64,000 bases of DNA, from contig NC_049980.1 of the NCBI RefSeq assembly GCF_000003815.2, positions 11,283,816 to 11,347,815 on the forward strand. Reading direction: 5' to 3'. Positions 1 to 12,900 of this stretch are shown in pieces; within the stretch, counting starts at the first letter, position 1, and each line of letters begins with the position of its first letter. A model generated the notes under the pieces. That model was not told where the DNA came from. It saw only the letters and a program-made list of their open reading frames with translations, and ran no database searches. The stretch is from Branchiostoma floridae. Its lineage: Eukaryota; Chordata; Leptocardii; Amphioxiformes; Branchiostomatidae. The translations under genes and the position numbers were made by a program.

Positions 1-772
1 TGCTATAAAATAATCCCTGCCACATTGAGGCTAACAATCATTACACCATGTGTGTTTCGGACTATCATGTTGAATTTTAATCATTGGGAATGAAAGCTGA
101 AATAACCATTTGGCTTGTCACTGAGGCATTACCAAAACGTTTGGGGAATGCAGAATCGGGAAGATGTTCATATGATCAATTCCATGTCAAACTTCATCTC
201 TAAGTGTCTAAATTTGGTGGAATGTTCTTGTATTTAGGTAGAGAGGTTTCAAAATGACTTGAGTTCGCAACATGTTCTGATATAGTAACTTCTTGAGCCT
301 GCATTATACGCCATTGTCTTGGATAAATTCTATTTCCTGTACTGTTGTTGAAGCAATGCTCCTACACACAGCCAGCAACACCAATGCCAGAACACACTCA
401 CTTTTTACACAGCTCTGACGGTCACGATGCATCTGAACAAATTTCATCCCAACAGCTAGAGGCCTTCTATAGAATCCTTTAATATTGTCCAGGTGGCACA
501 CAGAGCAAAGTTTAAATGTAGCACATTATGCAATAGGTCCAGCCTTCGAGAGTATATAATGAATACACAACAACCTTTTTTTGGTCACCTTGTTTGTAGA
601 TTACGGGTCAAACACCAAGGACTCCTCACGGCCGACATGCGTTGTACGTGTGTTGTGTCAGCCTTCCCATGTCACACACTTCTGGAACTATGTAAAGAAG
701 GATAGCTGAGCTGGTTTTACACAATCTGAGGTCAAGTAAACTTTTCATGTCACACACTTCATCACAATCACA
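1..772 (-). other. 3' flank / probable 3' UTR of the LYRIC-like gene
   Basis: This region lies downstream of the TAA on the minus strand. No other coding exon is supported and the short open frames here have no recognisable content. No canonical AATAAA was seen on the minus strand. The variant ATTAAA occurs at 478-483. UTR extent is unknown. Confidence 0.4.
478..483 (-). promoter_or_regulatory. Possible variant polyadenylation signal ATTAAA
   Basis: The plus strand reads TTTAAT, which is ATTAAA on the gene strand, about 290 bases after the stop codon. It is the second most common poly(A) hexamer in animals. A short AT-rich motif like this occurs often by chance, and no transcript end is visible to confirm it. 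Confidence 0.25.
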
Positions 773-954
773 TTAAGCAGCAGTCTTAACGGCAAAGTTT
801 TCATCGCGGCGCGGCTTTCTCTTTTTCTTGACCGGCTTGTCCTCGACCCAGTTGCCGTCAGGACTGATGTCGATGGCCAGGAAGTTTGCGCCTTTTCCAG
901 TCCGCAGCTTGGTCTTCTGCTGGGCCATCACAGAAGTTTCTATTGAGGTTACAT
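773..954 (-). CDS. MTDH: Exon 9: terminal exon with basic C-terminus
   Basis: It encodes the last 60 residues. The core is MAQQKTKLRTGKGANF, LAIDISPDGNWVEDKPVKKK and RKPRRDENFAVKTAA, ending at TAA (773-775). Two acceptors 15 bases apart both keep the frame. TATTTTCCATAG gives exon end 954 and adds DVTSI. AACCTCAATAG gives 939. The first has the better pyrimidine tract. The acidic-W-x-basic ending resembles the human MTDH C-terminus SWESPKQIKKKKKARRET, a nuclear-localisation-like signal, but here about 10 residues follow the basic run. Confidence 0.75.
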
Positions 955-3900
955 CTATGGAAAATACACCATCCATTAGACACCGATTGTGGGCTCACAG
1001 TTCAGAAAGGGTAAATATCAACTTTGACCCTCACCAATCATACAAAATAAATTATATCAGCGGCTCCAAAAAATACATGCAAGTGTGAAAAGTCTGAAAA
1101 TAGTAAATTAAGAATTGTAAAATTAACTACAAGGTTTTCTAAAGCCAGTCAGTCAAATCAACATAAAGAGTTTCAGGGTGAGCCAAACATGTGGAAGCCT
1201 GTGCACATGAGGTTTGGACAGAGAAGACAAACACTGTGTGTTTGATTTCTATGTTGTAAATTGTACTTATGAGGTTTGCATCCATATGAAGGAATGACAT
1301 CAGAAGGAGGAGCTTGGAGACCAGGTGGTCTCTCCAATGGTTCAGAGTAAGGGTGGGTACAGGTACAGGAAATTTAGGTACAGGTACGGTTCAAGTCCAG
1401 AGGATAAGGTCCCAGTCTGGACGTGAACCTGGACTTAATTGTTTATGAAATCTTGTGAATGGGCAATACTCAAAACAATGGTCCAATTTTCTACAAAATA
1501 ATCTACTTGATAGAGTGTCCAACCCTAACTTGCATTCTAAAATCCTGTCTTCATGTAAACTTTACCAGTAAACATGTAAACCTTTGCTGATATAATGTGG
1601 TAATTATCTATTTGGTCCAAAATCCGGTTCACTGATTCTTTTTCAGGTCTGCTTTTTTCAGACCGGTCCAACAAGAAAATAAACTGTTATCTACCAGGAC
1701 CCACCCCTAGTTCAAAGGAATAAGCAAAGAAAAGTGCATGTCTGACCTGGAGTTCTCTGTGACCATGCGTTGGTCCCCCAGGGTGTGGTGGGTGGAGGGG
1801 AGGTGCTGGTGGGACTTGCAGCTGGAGACTTAGTCTGCAGGGACTCCTCCATCTCCATCTCATCTGCCCAGCTCAGCGGACCTGACCCGCCCAACGTCAG
1901 GGGCTCCAGTTTATTCTCTACCTTCTTCACAACCTGAAACACAATTGTCAAATGTTTACAACTACTATAGCTGAAGGAACTCTTTTACATATAGGACCAT
2001 ACCCAAAGTTAGAAACTGTAACCACATCTAAGATGCAGCAGCTAATGAAATAAGTGCAAAGCTAGACAAACAGAACAAGAGGTATATGATATGGCACATG
2101 TGGTTTTTTGATATGCTAGGATATGACACATGGGGTTCAATGATTGTTATCATAATTATGAGCTGTTGTATGTTATACATGCTGTAAATATTTTTGGTAC
2201 ATTGTCACTTCTGGAAGAGCAGCTGTCAATAAACGTAATAAACTACTGTAACAATATATCTAAATTTTAAACATTTCATCCTATAGATAAGTTCAATATG
2301 TTATAGGAGTAGACATTCCTTTAGCGCATACAGGTGAATGCATTGTTAGTGTGAAGGGTAGATCAACACCATAATATGTCTTGCCAGTATTTTCTGTCTT
2401 TAGGAAATGCCCATGGTAGTATGATGTGGACAATGAATCAGACTTCTGAGATGGTACCTACTGACGAGAAATGTTGAAAAGACTTCTTTTTCTTCTATTA
2501 TCATACATTTCACTATTGCATTTCAGTTTTGTTGCGAATAAAAATGTGAAACCAAGGTCAAATACCCCAGACCTGTTCTACTTCTGATACTAAATGCATG
2601 TCCATCTCAGGAGGGCGTTGACCTGTCTGACGTGATTGGCATACACAATCCAGAATAGCGTGGGTTGTGCTTCATCTGACATGGGTGTGGTCTCATGGGA
2701 CTAGTACATTAACAACCTTGATATACATGTATGTAGATTGCTGTACCAACTGCATAAACAGGCACAAGCCTTTATAACATGCCATGACATCCATAGATTA
2801 ACCTTGGATCTTTTCCTTTCAATCAAGTCCTGAAAGGTGTTAAATCTGACAGCTGGCAAACTTCAGGCAATTTTGATGAATATGTAATGAAGATGCCATT
2901 GCAAGAAAATGTATTTCTTTCCTCCCCTTATTACATGCCAATGTCAAAATCAAATAAGATCACATAGCCCCCCTCTAGCTTCTTCCTTTACAGCTTTTGG
3001 GACAGGTTCCAAACTCTGCCTATAACTAATAAATCAAAAGTTGTGTGAACCTAACGGGGGACGCCCTAAGACGGTTCCCGTCGTAAGACGGTACGGATTT
3101 TTTCCTGATCTTATTATCCATAAGTACACCGTGTTTGTTACCACTGACTATGCTGATTACAAAGGTAAATAAACCAAGTCCATGCACATAGCTTTAATTT
3201 GCATTCCAAGTATACTTTAACATATTTACTTCATGTTTTAAAAAAAACAGAATTCTAACAGTAATGTTGACAGTGCTGAATCACTGCGGTCACTGGCCTC
3301 TGCGTATTGGCGGCTCGTGTCGCTAACTATACGAACTCTTTCAATCAGTCACACAACTGCCATGATACACATAAATAAAGCTCCATAAAACACTATGAAT
3401 ATGGGTCTTCAAATTTTTGTTGAGTAGAAAAGCAACCAAAAGGAAGCGACATTAACATTGCCACCATTGTACTCCCAAGGGAGTGTGGCCCTGAAGGTGG
3501 CAGACTAGAGAACGCTCCAAAGATTTATTTGACTGTAACAAATGATTCGTGCTGTCTATGAAAATAAGACTTGATAGAGAGATGTAGATGATATTTTCAT
3601 ATAATCAGACAGAATTTTGTTGATGTTGGCGGTGTCGTTTTTTCGTAATGGTTTTTTTAGTCGGGCATTCACAATCAGTGCATTCAGCCCATTGCCCGTG
3701 AAAACATCAGCTGGATTGTTCTAGGTACAACCTTCCTCATGTGAAACAAGAGGTACATGCAGTCACGATTTTACTGTCAAAAGAAAGCTAAAATATCATA
3801 CTATCAATTTTTTTCTGTGTACTTAAATTTACCACTTACTTCTGAAGAGAGCAAAATGTAAAAAAAGCGTACCAAGTTAGGCACACTGTCCAGCGTAGCA

Positions 3901-6900
3901 CAAAATTGGAAGGTTACATACACGAAATTGTCTCACAGTGCTTGCCGCTTGTAACACGCAGCGCGAAAGGTTCATGAACCACATGAATGCATTTCTTATT
4001 CAAGTATGTTGTTCAAATCAATGTGTAAAAAATTCAGTCATCAAAATTTGACCACTCTCAGGCAACTAGCGATGGAGCGCCATGAGTTTGAGCGCAAGAA
4101 AAAGCGTACCGTGTTGGGGCACATCCCGTTACATCAAATGCCAACTACAGCAGCAGTGTGAGATGTTATATTATCAACTTCATGAAGAATAATTGAAAGA
4201 AGGCACATTAAGTTTATTTTATTGTTCATTTATTTCCTTGAGGGAAAATACTGCATGCGTGCAGTTTTCAATGTGCTTTTGGGAGAAACCTGTGTAGAAA
4301 GTTTCACATTTTAACTTCTTAAAGAGTTAGCATGTGCACCTGTGTGAAGACTGCCTTTTCAGTTCACAGCATCATCATCCACCACCTGCAGCCTTAATAA
4401 GCCGTAGTGAGAACCTGCATTTATCCACAAAGCTGGCACGTGTTTTCTCAACAAAAAAGTTTCCTCCTCCACTCATAATGAGTGATAGATAATTGTATCC
4501 TTGAAGCATCCAGTATATCCCACCCATTTCTAATTTTACACAAGAGGAAAGAGTTTCAACTTAGCTCAAGAGACTTCCCACACAACTTGAAAAGAGTCCG
4601 ACTCTTATCCAGGTGTCTTGTAAAATAAAGAATTCATGACAGTAATTGGCTAATTAAGGGTAACTGCCACATAGAGACACAATTATCGTATCTAAGGGTA
4701 TTTATAGAGCCAATAATGGACCGAAACAAGGTCTGCATAGACCCTTGATAAGCCCCAAGTGCTACGTTAATTTGGATTAATTGGAAACGGTCTATTCAGG
4801 ATTGTTACTTTTATGGTTATGTAAGTCCAGACAACAATCCTTGTTAGTGAATATAGTGCTACAGTCAAAAGCAGGTGACAAATTATCTAAGAGTCACACA
4901 TCTTTGCATACTTTCATCAAGTCTTGACTGCTCAACAAAAACTTTTGACTGATACAACCTTGTTTAATTGCAGCACAAAATATTCACCATGAGTCATGAC
5001 CAGGGGTTTGCACAATGTACATGACTTGTACATGTATACAGTAGACATTTCAGTACCTTGGACAGAGGCAACAGCAAAAATGATATTGCAGTTGCATACT
5101 TCTTGCTGTCACCTAAATGAAAATATTTTGATCTTACAACACAAAATTCCACACAGCAGTTCATTCATCGTGTATTTCTTTGCTTTAAACAACTACTGTT
5201 TAATACTGTAACATGTTAACTACTATTTACTACTTGTGGCCATGAAGGTATAAAAAAACTTTTGATTTTCAAAACCTTCTTAACAACTTAAACACAGTTG
5301 CATGGTCTTTCTGTATCCTAGTCAAAATTTCTCAACATATTTATTTACCTTTACTCTTGGTGAGAAATCCTACAAATTGTCCATATATAATGAAATAATG
5401 TCTCCAATTCCACAATCATTACTCAGAGTTACTTTAGTCATCCCCAGATGAAAATACTTGTGGGTGCATGGGAACATACAGGTGGTCGATAGTATCATGC
5501 AACAATGTAGAACTAGTACCATTTGGAATGCATATATTCTGCTTCCTCCCACGCGCGTCTGGATTTCTCATTATAAAACCCTTACACCCACACCTTCAAT
5601 TTCCTGAACAAGCAGATATTTATCTGCAATTCTACTTGGCCCCCCTGGCAGTTGGAACTGAGCAATTGTGATGGGGGAAGACGAGGAACATATCTGACAG
5701 ATTCACCTCAGGCCACATTATCATAACAATATGAGCCTTGAATCTAGAAATTTTCAAAATTTCAGAAACAGAGAATTAAAGAAATAGAATTTGGCAAAAT
5801 TTACTTGCAAATTAGAAGGTGAGTTCCTCTATATCCAATTAAAATCAGATGACTGATTGATTTGTTGATCACATTTTCCTTCAAGAGGGTAATGAGTCAA
5901 GTTTTAATAGAAAATTGATCTTGATTGAGTGAGATATGCTGGAGCTGTGACTTGTACATTAGACACTTAGACACTTCAGCACCTTGGACAGAGGCAACAG
6001 TGAAAATAATAATGCAGTTGCATACTTCTATTATGTAACCAACGTTTGGTTCACATTTCTATTGGTGGTCAACACTGCATTACGGCCATATGTCTGTTGC
6101 ATATGATATCTTAACAAACTGACCTACTGACAAATGATGTATATCCTTATCCATGCTCGGCAGAACTTCACTCATCTGTGCCTCCAATACGAACCTTCGC
6201 TGCAAGAACCCGTTTAGCCACTTCCACGGAAGCAAATCACCCTTTTTTCCTCCACAATCCTCCTACTAAGGAAGTTCCACGCTCAGAGCTTTTTTCCAAT
6301 AACAACTTCGCTATGGAATGAGCTTCCACGGACCTGCTTTCCCATGGGATACAATCTACAACTGTTTAAGTCAAGGGTTAACACACATCTTTCTTCACTA
6401 TACAGTATTGTAACCCAAAACGTCTAAGTGGCTCCAACAGCCTTGTTTTGCAGTGAACTCTAAGTAAATAAAAAAATAAAAAAAAGCACTTTCTTACTTA
6501 CCAAAAATCTGCCAATCATAAGGATCTGGAACAGTCCAAGAATGGCATAAATTCATTCTATTTTGTTTGTTTGCATTTTTGAAAGTTTCCACGCATTGAC
6601 ATTTTTCAACAGAGGCAAAACATAAACAGACACAAAGACGGAAAATGTTTCAATCAGCTTCAGCAAGCTGTTGCCAATAGACCAGTGATTTCATAGCGAA
6701 TGCTTAATATACAGTAATAATTCAGCTATTATTGTCTAGGTACACTAGGGTTCTCAAATGGTCATAAATTTTCCTTGGTTGTCAAGACGCCTCACAGATG
6801 CAGCTTTAAGTGATTGGAGTACCTTTCAGTTTTACTGAATCTGGAGGCAGATTCAGAAGAAANNNNNNNNNNNNNNNNNNNNNNNNNNNNNNNNNNNNNN

Positions 6901-9900
6901 NNNNNNNNNNNNNNNNNNNNNNNNNNNNNNNNNNNNNNNNNNNNNNNNNNNNNNNNNNNNNNCTTATCGGTTACACGTTGAGACATTTTCAGAAGAAAGT
7001 GTTATATATCGGAGGGTTTTAGCAGGTCAACCTGTGGAGGCTGGGAAGAAAGCCTGGTGCAAAAATCAATAATGTGTGGGCTGGCTACTTGATCTGGGTG
7101 TGTGGGTAGTGGAATCACTCCCAACCATGGACATCGTTTCTTTTACCGGCTTTGAGCCAAGTATTGGAGATTGATCCTATATCTAGCTCATGACTGCATC
7201 GTCCATTTCACTTAGCCTTCTCTTATCATCTTGAATTCTGAGAATGCAAGTGGAGAAAATTGTTTTTCTGCATAGGTAGATGATGTTGTGAAATTTGGAT
7301 ACATCTTACTTGATTTGTTGACGAAGGCTAGAATATCTCACAAAGTAATAAATCTAGCTGTAAAAATGCATCTCAAAAGCCTTTTTGAGGCCATACGGGC
7401 AGTGGGTTGTCCAGGGTTAGCCCAATTGTCCATGGCAAGTGAATGAAAGATTTTTCCATTAGTGAGACTTTTAATTTACTGTCACTGTCATGCCATCAAG
7501 CATTGGTCAATGCAGAAAAACAGAGACCAGTATAAAAAAATTCCATTGCTAGAAGTGAAAATACATGGAAACATGTTATCTTAATTTTGGGCAAGTGGAT
7601 TTTTTAATGTACTTGCCCAATAGGACAAGTGAATTTTAGATAACTTGTCCAACCCTGAGTGTCTACGCTATGGTACTGGATGGCAAAGTCTATCCCACTC
7701 CTTTTGTCTTTTACCTTCCCAACTTTAGGCAGGTACCTATGTAAACTTTACACCTGGGTGGAGTAAGAAAAGTCCTGCACAGTGCCTTTCCAAAGGACAC
7801 AATGTCTAACCAGCAATCCAACCCATGGCCTCTCAATCTAATGTCCACTAGGCTCGACCATTGGCCATTCAATACCACACAATCTGGATGTTACGTTGCC
7901 GTATTCGCTTGCCTATGCCTGTTACTCTTGACAGGCTGCTTCAGCCTAATGTTAGATCTCACTTGTCTGACTCCTACCAAGTAACATGCCCACTCTCCCA
8001 CCCGTGAATGTTAAAGGCAATAGGTCACTCCAGTATGTCATAGTCAATACTACGTAAGGCTATGTACAGCAACAGTAATTTACAAAACCTAGGACCTGGT
8101 AAACAGAGACAGCTTGTCAATGACTTCAGCACCAAGGACAGTGACAGAAGTTAGAATTGATATTGAGCATACTGATGTATCTATATCTGGTTCATCAGAA
8201 AGTGCCAACTTAAGTGTTACAAGCAATTCGTCACCAAGGACAGAGAAGGTAGTACAACTACATGTAGTTGTGCCACATCACGTGTGCATGCAAACCATCA
8301 ATGTTTCCATATATATCAATACATTTAGGATCAGCAAATTATGATATACCCTTTTTCCATTGGGATGTGTTCACTACAACTTGAGAAAAGTTGGGATAAA
8401 GGTATGTTGTTCTGCATTACCATACATGACAGCTAGACATGATAAGTTTTAGTTTATTATGAGCAATGACAATGTTCATTGATCATCAACATCAGCTGTC
8501 TGTAATGATTAGCAGGAATAGAAGGGCTGCTTTGGAATTGAAAAAAACAACAAAAGTCTAACACCATGGTTGCATATCATGGACATGCAACACTGGTTGG
8601 CAGCTCTTTGACATCTGAGAGCAAAGGCAGCGATCACAATCATTGTAACTATTTTGTATGTTCCCCGGGTCAATAACTTCAGCTCTAGTATCTACGCAAG
8701 TTACTAAAACATGGTGTTATAACTCAGAGATTGAGTCTGCGGTATGTGTTGAATACTCAATGCAAAATTACCCATTAAGCCACAGAGAGCCCTACTACAT
8801 GTACATGGCCAAAGCCCAATCAGGCATTCCACAAGTGTTTCCACACCAGGTACCATGCAATATTCACTAAGTCTTGCTCAGGGTATAATCTGCTAGTACC
8901 GCAGCAGCTTCCCAGGAGATTGTAAGAGAGCCCCTATCTTGACACATCTACTTCTGCAGAGCATAATTCAAGCTTGCTACAGGTTTACATTAAGAATCTC
9001 AATGGGAACGCCTGGACCGTTTTTCATGGTTGTACTAACAGAATAAAAGCACTAATTTCACTGCACCATGCACCTTGTTTAGACATTAGAGACGGACAAG
9101 AACTGTTTGAGAATTATTGTGATGTACCTTTTTGTAATTCGTTTAGATTGGCATATTTTATGAGACTATTGACAGGATGCTCTGGAGCATAAGTTGTTTC
9201 TTCACTATTGACAAAATGCCTTTGTCAATAAGAATTCTTCCCGCAATTAAAGGGTGTTCCTGTAAATACGACATTTTTGGACTATTTGACTATTGACATG
9301 ATTGAACATGCTGCCCTCTGCTCTTGATGCAAACTCGCTACTGCTTGACCATGAACAATTCATCAAATAGGAGAGACTGATTCAAATTATTTGCCATACA
9401 TCTCACTCACTCACTCACTCGCATCCTGTCAATAAGGTGTTCCTGTCAATAGCCATGTCATACTTAAGATATACCTGGCTAATCAAATACTTGTGGACCA
9501 TCGCAAGGGCTGGTCATCGACCTGGATATGTAAGCATATATAGGCCCAGTGGGTATTTTTGTATGGTCCATCTTTCGTCAAGTCTCTTCTAGGTCAGCAG
9601 GGGGAAAGGTCTTTACGTCATTGGCAGCCTCCACACCCAACTTACCATCAGAAATCGAGTTTGTAACACCACCAGGGCTTAACAAATGACAGTCTAGAAT
9701 CATCAAATCCTAAGTTGGTCCGTGTCCCCAGAGTAATACACACATGCCCATACAGATGGAAGCGTCTGCCACACTTTGTGAATGGCTCCTCTCCATTCAT
9801 GCCTATTTTGAATGTACGTCATTGGGCACGCTGCGGCTTCTGTAGTTGTCTGAATGGGAGTGTCCCATGGGACCCTGATCACTGCGGCAGAACCAAACTA

Positions 9901-12900
9901 CACAAATTAGCCGGGCTGTCATAGATCTGCTGTCAGGAACTACTCAATGTCACATGGCGGGTTGTTTGCCAGTAAACCTGAACAGAATTTTGACGTCTAA
10001 TGATGTGCCTAATTGAAGAAGTTTTATCTATATGATCCTCATTGACGTATTCTGCCAAAATATACAGTCACATGGCATTATTCTGTCTCACAAAATCTAA
10101 AAACGTGTACAGAACTGCATGAACACACATTAACACAGTACATATCAGCTTACACTACTTTATAGGGATGTGCAGCATAATGTGTAAATAAAGTCCTCTA
10201 CTTCCAAAGGTAATCTTCAAGTCTGTTGTTACTTGTCCTGACCATTCTTTTAGGTTAACCATGAAACGTTTGGAAATGCCTTTATATATGAGAAATTGAC
10301 ATCCCTTTCTCCACCACTGCTCCTGCCATCTTTGATCATTGCTTGATACCTACAGATTCTGAAGTTCTACTACCTGCTGACATTAAAGAAAACCTGGCAG
10401 GTGGTCAGCTGAGAACATATATCACCTGAGTCTATATCATTAGGGACTTGAAGCAAGATAGATTGATTCTTAATAACCTGTGTGCCACCTGTGATGCTAA
10501 AAACACCTCCGTTAAGAGTGACCCAAATCCAATTGCCCATCCACGCTTGGCCTGTTTGACATCAGAGGTACTTTTAATTGGCAGTTTTATTCCTGTGCCC
10601 GAGTCAACACTAATAATGCCTCCAGATGTCATTTTCCCCCTCCCACGCCCAAATGTAGCTGTGTGATAAAAGATTGAATGGGCTTTCTTTTTAACAAAAG
10701 TCTAAGCTAGTCCACTAGCCTTTTTGAGGCTGTAGATGCAGTGGGTTGTTATCCACTGTGAGCCCATTCCTCTCCTTGCACTCCCCAACCGAAGTCAGGT
10801 TAAGCCAACTAAACGAACACTTGGGTGGAATGATGAAAGTCATGTAGACTCTTTCCCCCAAACACATTACATTAAGCCAGGAATAACTGGAATTCAACCC
10901 GTGACCTCTCCATCTCCCATCCACTCTACCATTTGATACTATTGGTCAAAGAAACAGACGTGGAAGGCCTGACGTATGACAATTAAAGAACAGTTATACA
11001 ACCCAAGATGCTTACAAACTCCTCAGTCAGTATTGTAAGTGCCATATCTATTGAAACCAGAGTGGTGCATAACAGCCACCTTTGGAACCAATTTTGGTAC
11101 CAGAATATCCCCTTATCGGTTCAAGGCAAAATCCCTTATGTCATTAAATTGCAAATCAGCAAGTTTCAATGTCCCCTTCTGACGAGTGAAAAGAGTTAGT
11201 TTATTGAAGACATAAGCCAAGACTACGATGATGGGCATGATTGCATCCAAAGAGAGTATGATTAGGAGTTTTACGTCAAGGAACAATAAGCTTTTTATAG
11301 AAGCCTTAGTTATTTATCTTGCTGTAGGTAGCTGGACTTGAGAGAGCATGGAATGGAATGCTTAATTCAGGCACGTCAGTTTGGGGTCCGCAAAAGAAAC
11401 TTCACTTGCATTACTGCAGTTACAACACTATGATGTTCGTAAAGTGGATGGTCATTTATATTGATGAAGGCTATAAAGAAAGCCCATGAATTTAGCAGTA
11501 TGCAGTTACTGTACTAGTTTTCCTTCAAAATCAGTTGATCTGTAAGTCAGTTGTCTGATCTGAACATAGTCTGAACTTAAAGTTGTTAGATAAAAAGATT
11601 CAGTCATTTAAATCTTGGATAGATAAGTGGTGTAATTGTTTTTCTATAAAAAAAAAACAAAAAAAGGTGACCTACCTTTTCAGTCATTGTCTCAGGTTTC
11701 TTGCTTGGTGTTTCCATGGGTGGTGGCTGTGGGGCAGGGGGAGGGGGAGGGGGCGGGGCAGGGGGAGGGTCTGCGTTCCTCTCTGTGCAGATGCCAGCAG
11801 CAACCATGGCAAACGTCTTCACTTTTGGAACCTGCTTGTCAGCTATTGTACCCTGGCTGGACAACTCACTTTGGGGCTCAGGTAGCCTCACAGCCTGGAC
11901 CTAATAGTGATGCAGATGCCAAAAATATTGTACAAATTAAACATTTCACAATTAAAAATTGTTTTACAACAATCAGATTTTTATTGGATTGAACATAGCA
12001 CTTTGGACTTATGCTTTTGTTCATTTACAGCTTCTTAAAGGTACATGACATTTTGAGAAAAACTGTTACATAGCAGACCATTATTATAAGTGACCCCCAG
12101 TAGGGGTCTTTAAACCTCATTGAAACAGAAAGAATCTCGAGATTTTGTGGTAAATCTCAAGATTCTTTTTAGACAATCTTGGGATTTTTTTGACAATCTT
12201 GAGATTTTTCCAAGACAATCTTGGCAATCTCAAAATTTTTCATAACAATCTTAATAACATCCTTCAGAAAGTCTCAAGATTCTTTGAAATGATCTCAAGA
12301 TTTTTTTTCCATACTTCTCAAGACATTGGGCTTTTTCAAAGCAACTTTCAAAATATCTTGAGATTTCAAGATTTTGGTATAAGTGTTATTTTTTTTATTT
12401 TCAACAAAGTGTAAAGACCCCTCCCACTGGGGTGCATTATGATTCTTGGAGTACCAGGGAAGTTTTATACATGCTATATTTTGCACCACACAATGTATGT
12501 GACGTGCAGTGAATGCAGAATTTACTAAACCACTCTTGATATTCAAAATCTCCTAAGCCCCAAGGACATCATGGTGATATGACATAACAAGCAAAGCCCC
12601 CTACAACCTTGAAGCAACCCATTCTGTTATGTAAAGAGACCATCTGGGCATATATCAACTACACTGGGGTGTGTTTCTGTAATCACTGCTTGCAGGAGGC
12701 AGGATAGCTGATCCCATGAGCCATGAGCCATATCAGGGTAATAGTCTTGTTGGCAATGGGACCTCTCATGCCATGGGAATTTTTCATTCATGTTTTGAAC
12801 ACGGGAATGTCTACAAACAAAAAAGCTGATATCAAGTAGAATGTGTTCTTGGAGTACAGTGTGAATACATGAGACGGCCTCATAGAGGAACTAGATTTCT

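Larger units (their letters stand above)
1934..11675 (-). other. Intron 7 (9.7 kb)
   Basis: It contains a 1.08 kb TIR element (3054-4129), a duplicated short segment (5023-5106 and 5950-6030), a LINE 3' end (6160-6486), an assembly gap (6863-6962), a SINE split by a MITE (7376-7880) and another SINE (10712-10945). It also has a short (TCAC)n tract near 9403-9420. The stretches 8000-10700 and 10950-11675 show nothing I can identify. Homeodomain-type TAATTA/TTAATTG sites cluster near 4645-4790. Confidence 0.5.

Noticed and set aside
9403-9420. (TCAC)n as a CRISPR-like or structured array
   Set aside because: It is a plain tetranucleotide microsatellite with no spacers. Nothing in the window resembles a CRISPR array.
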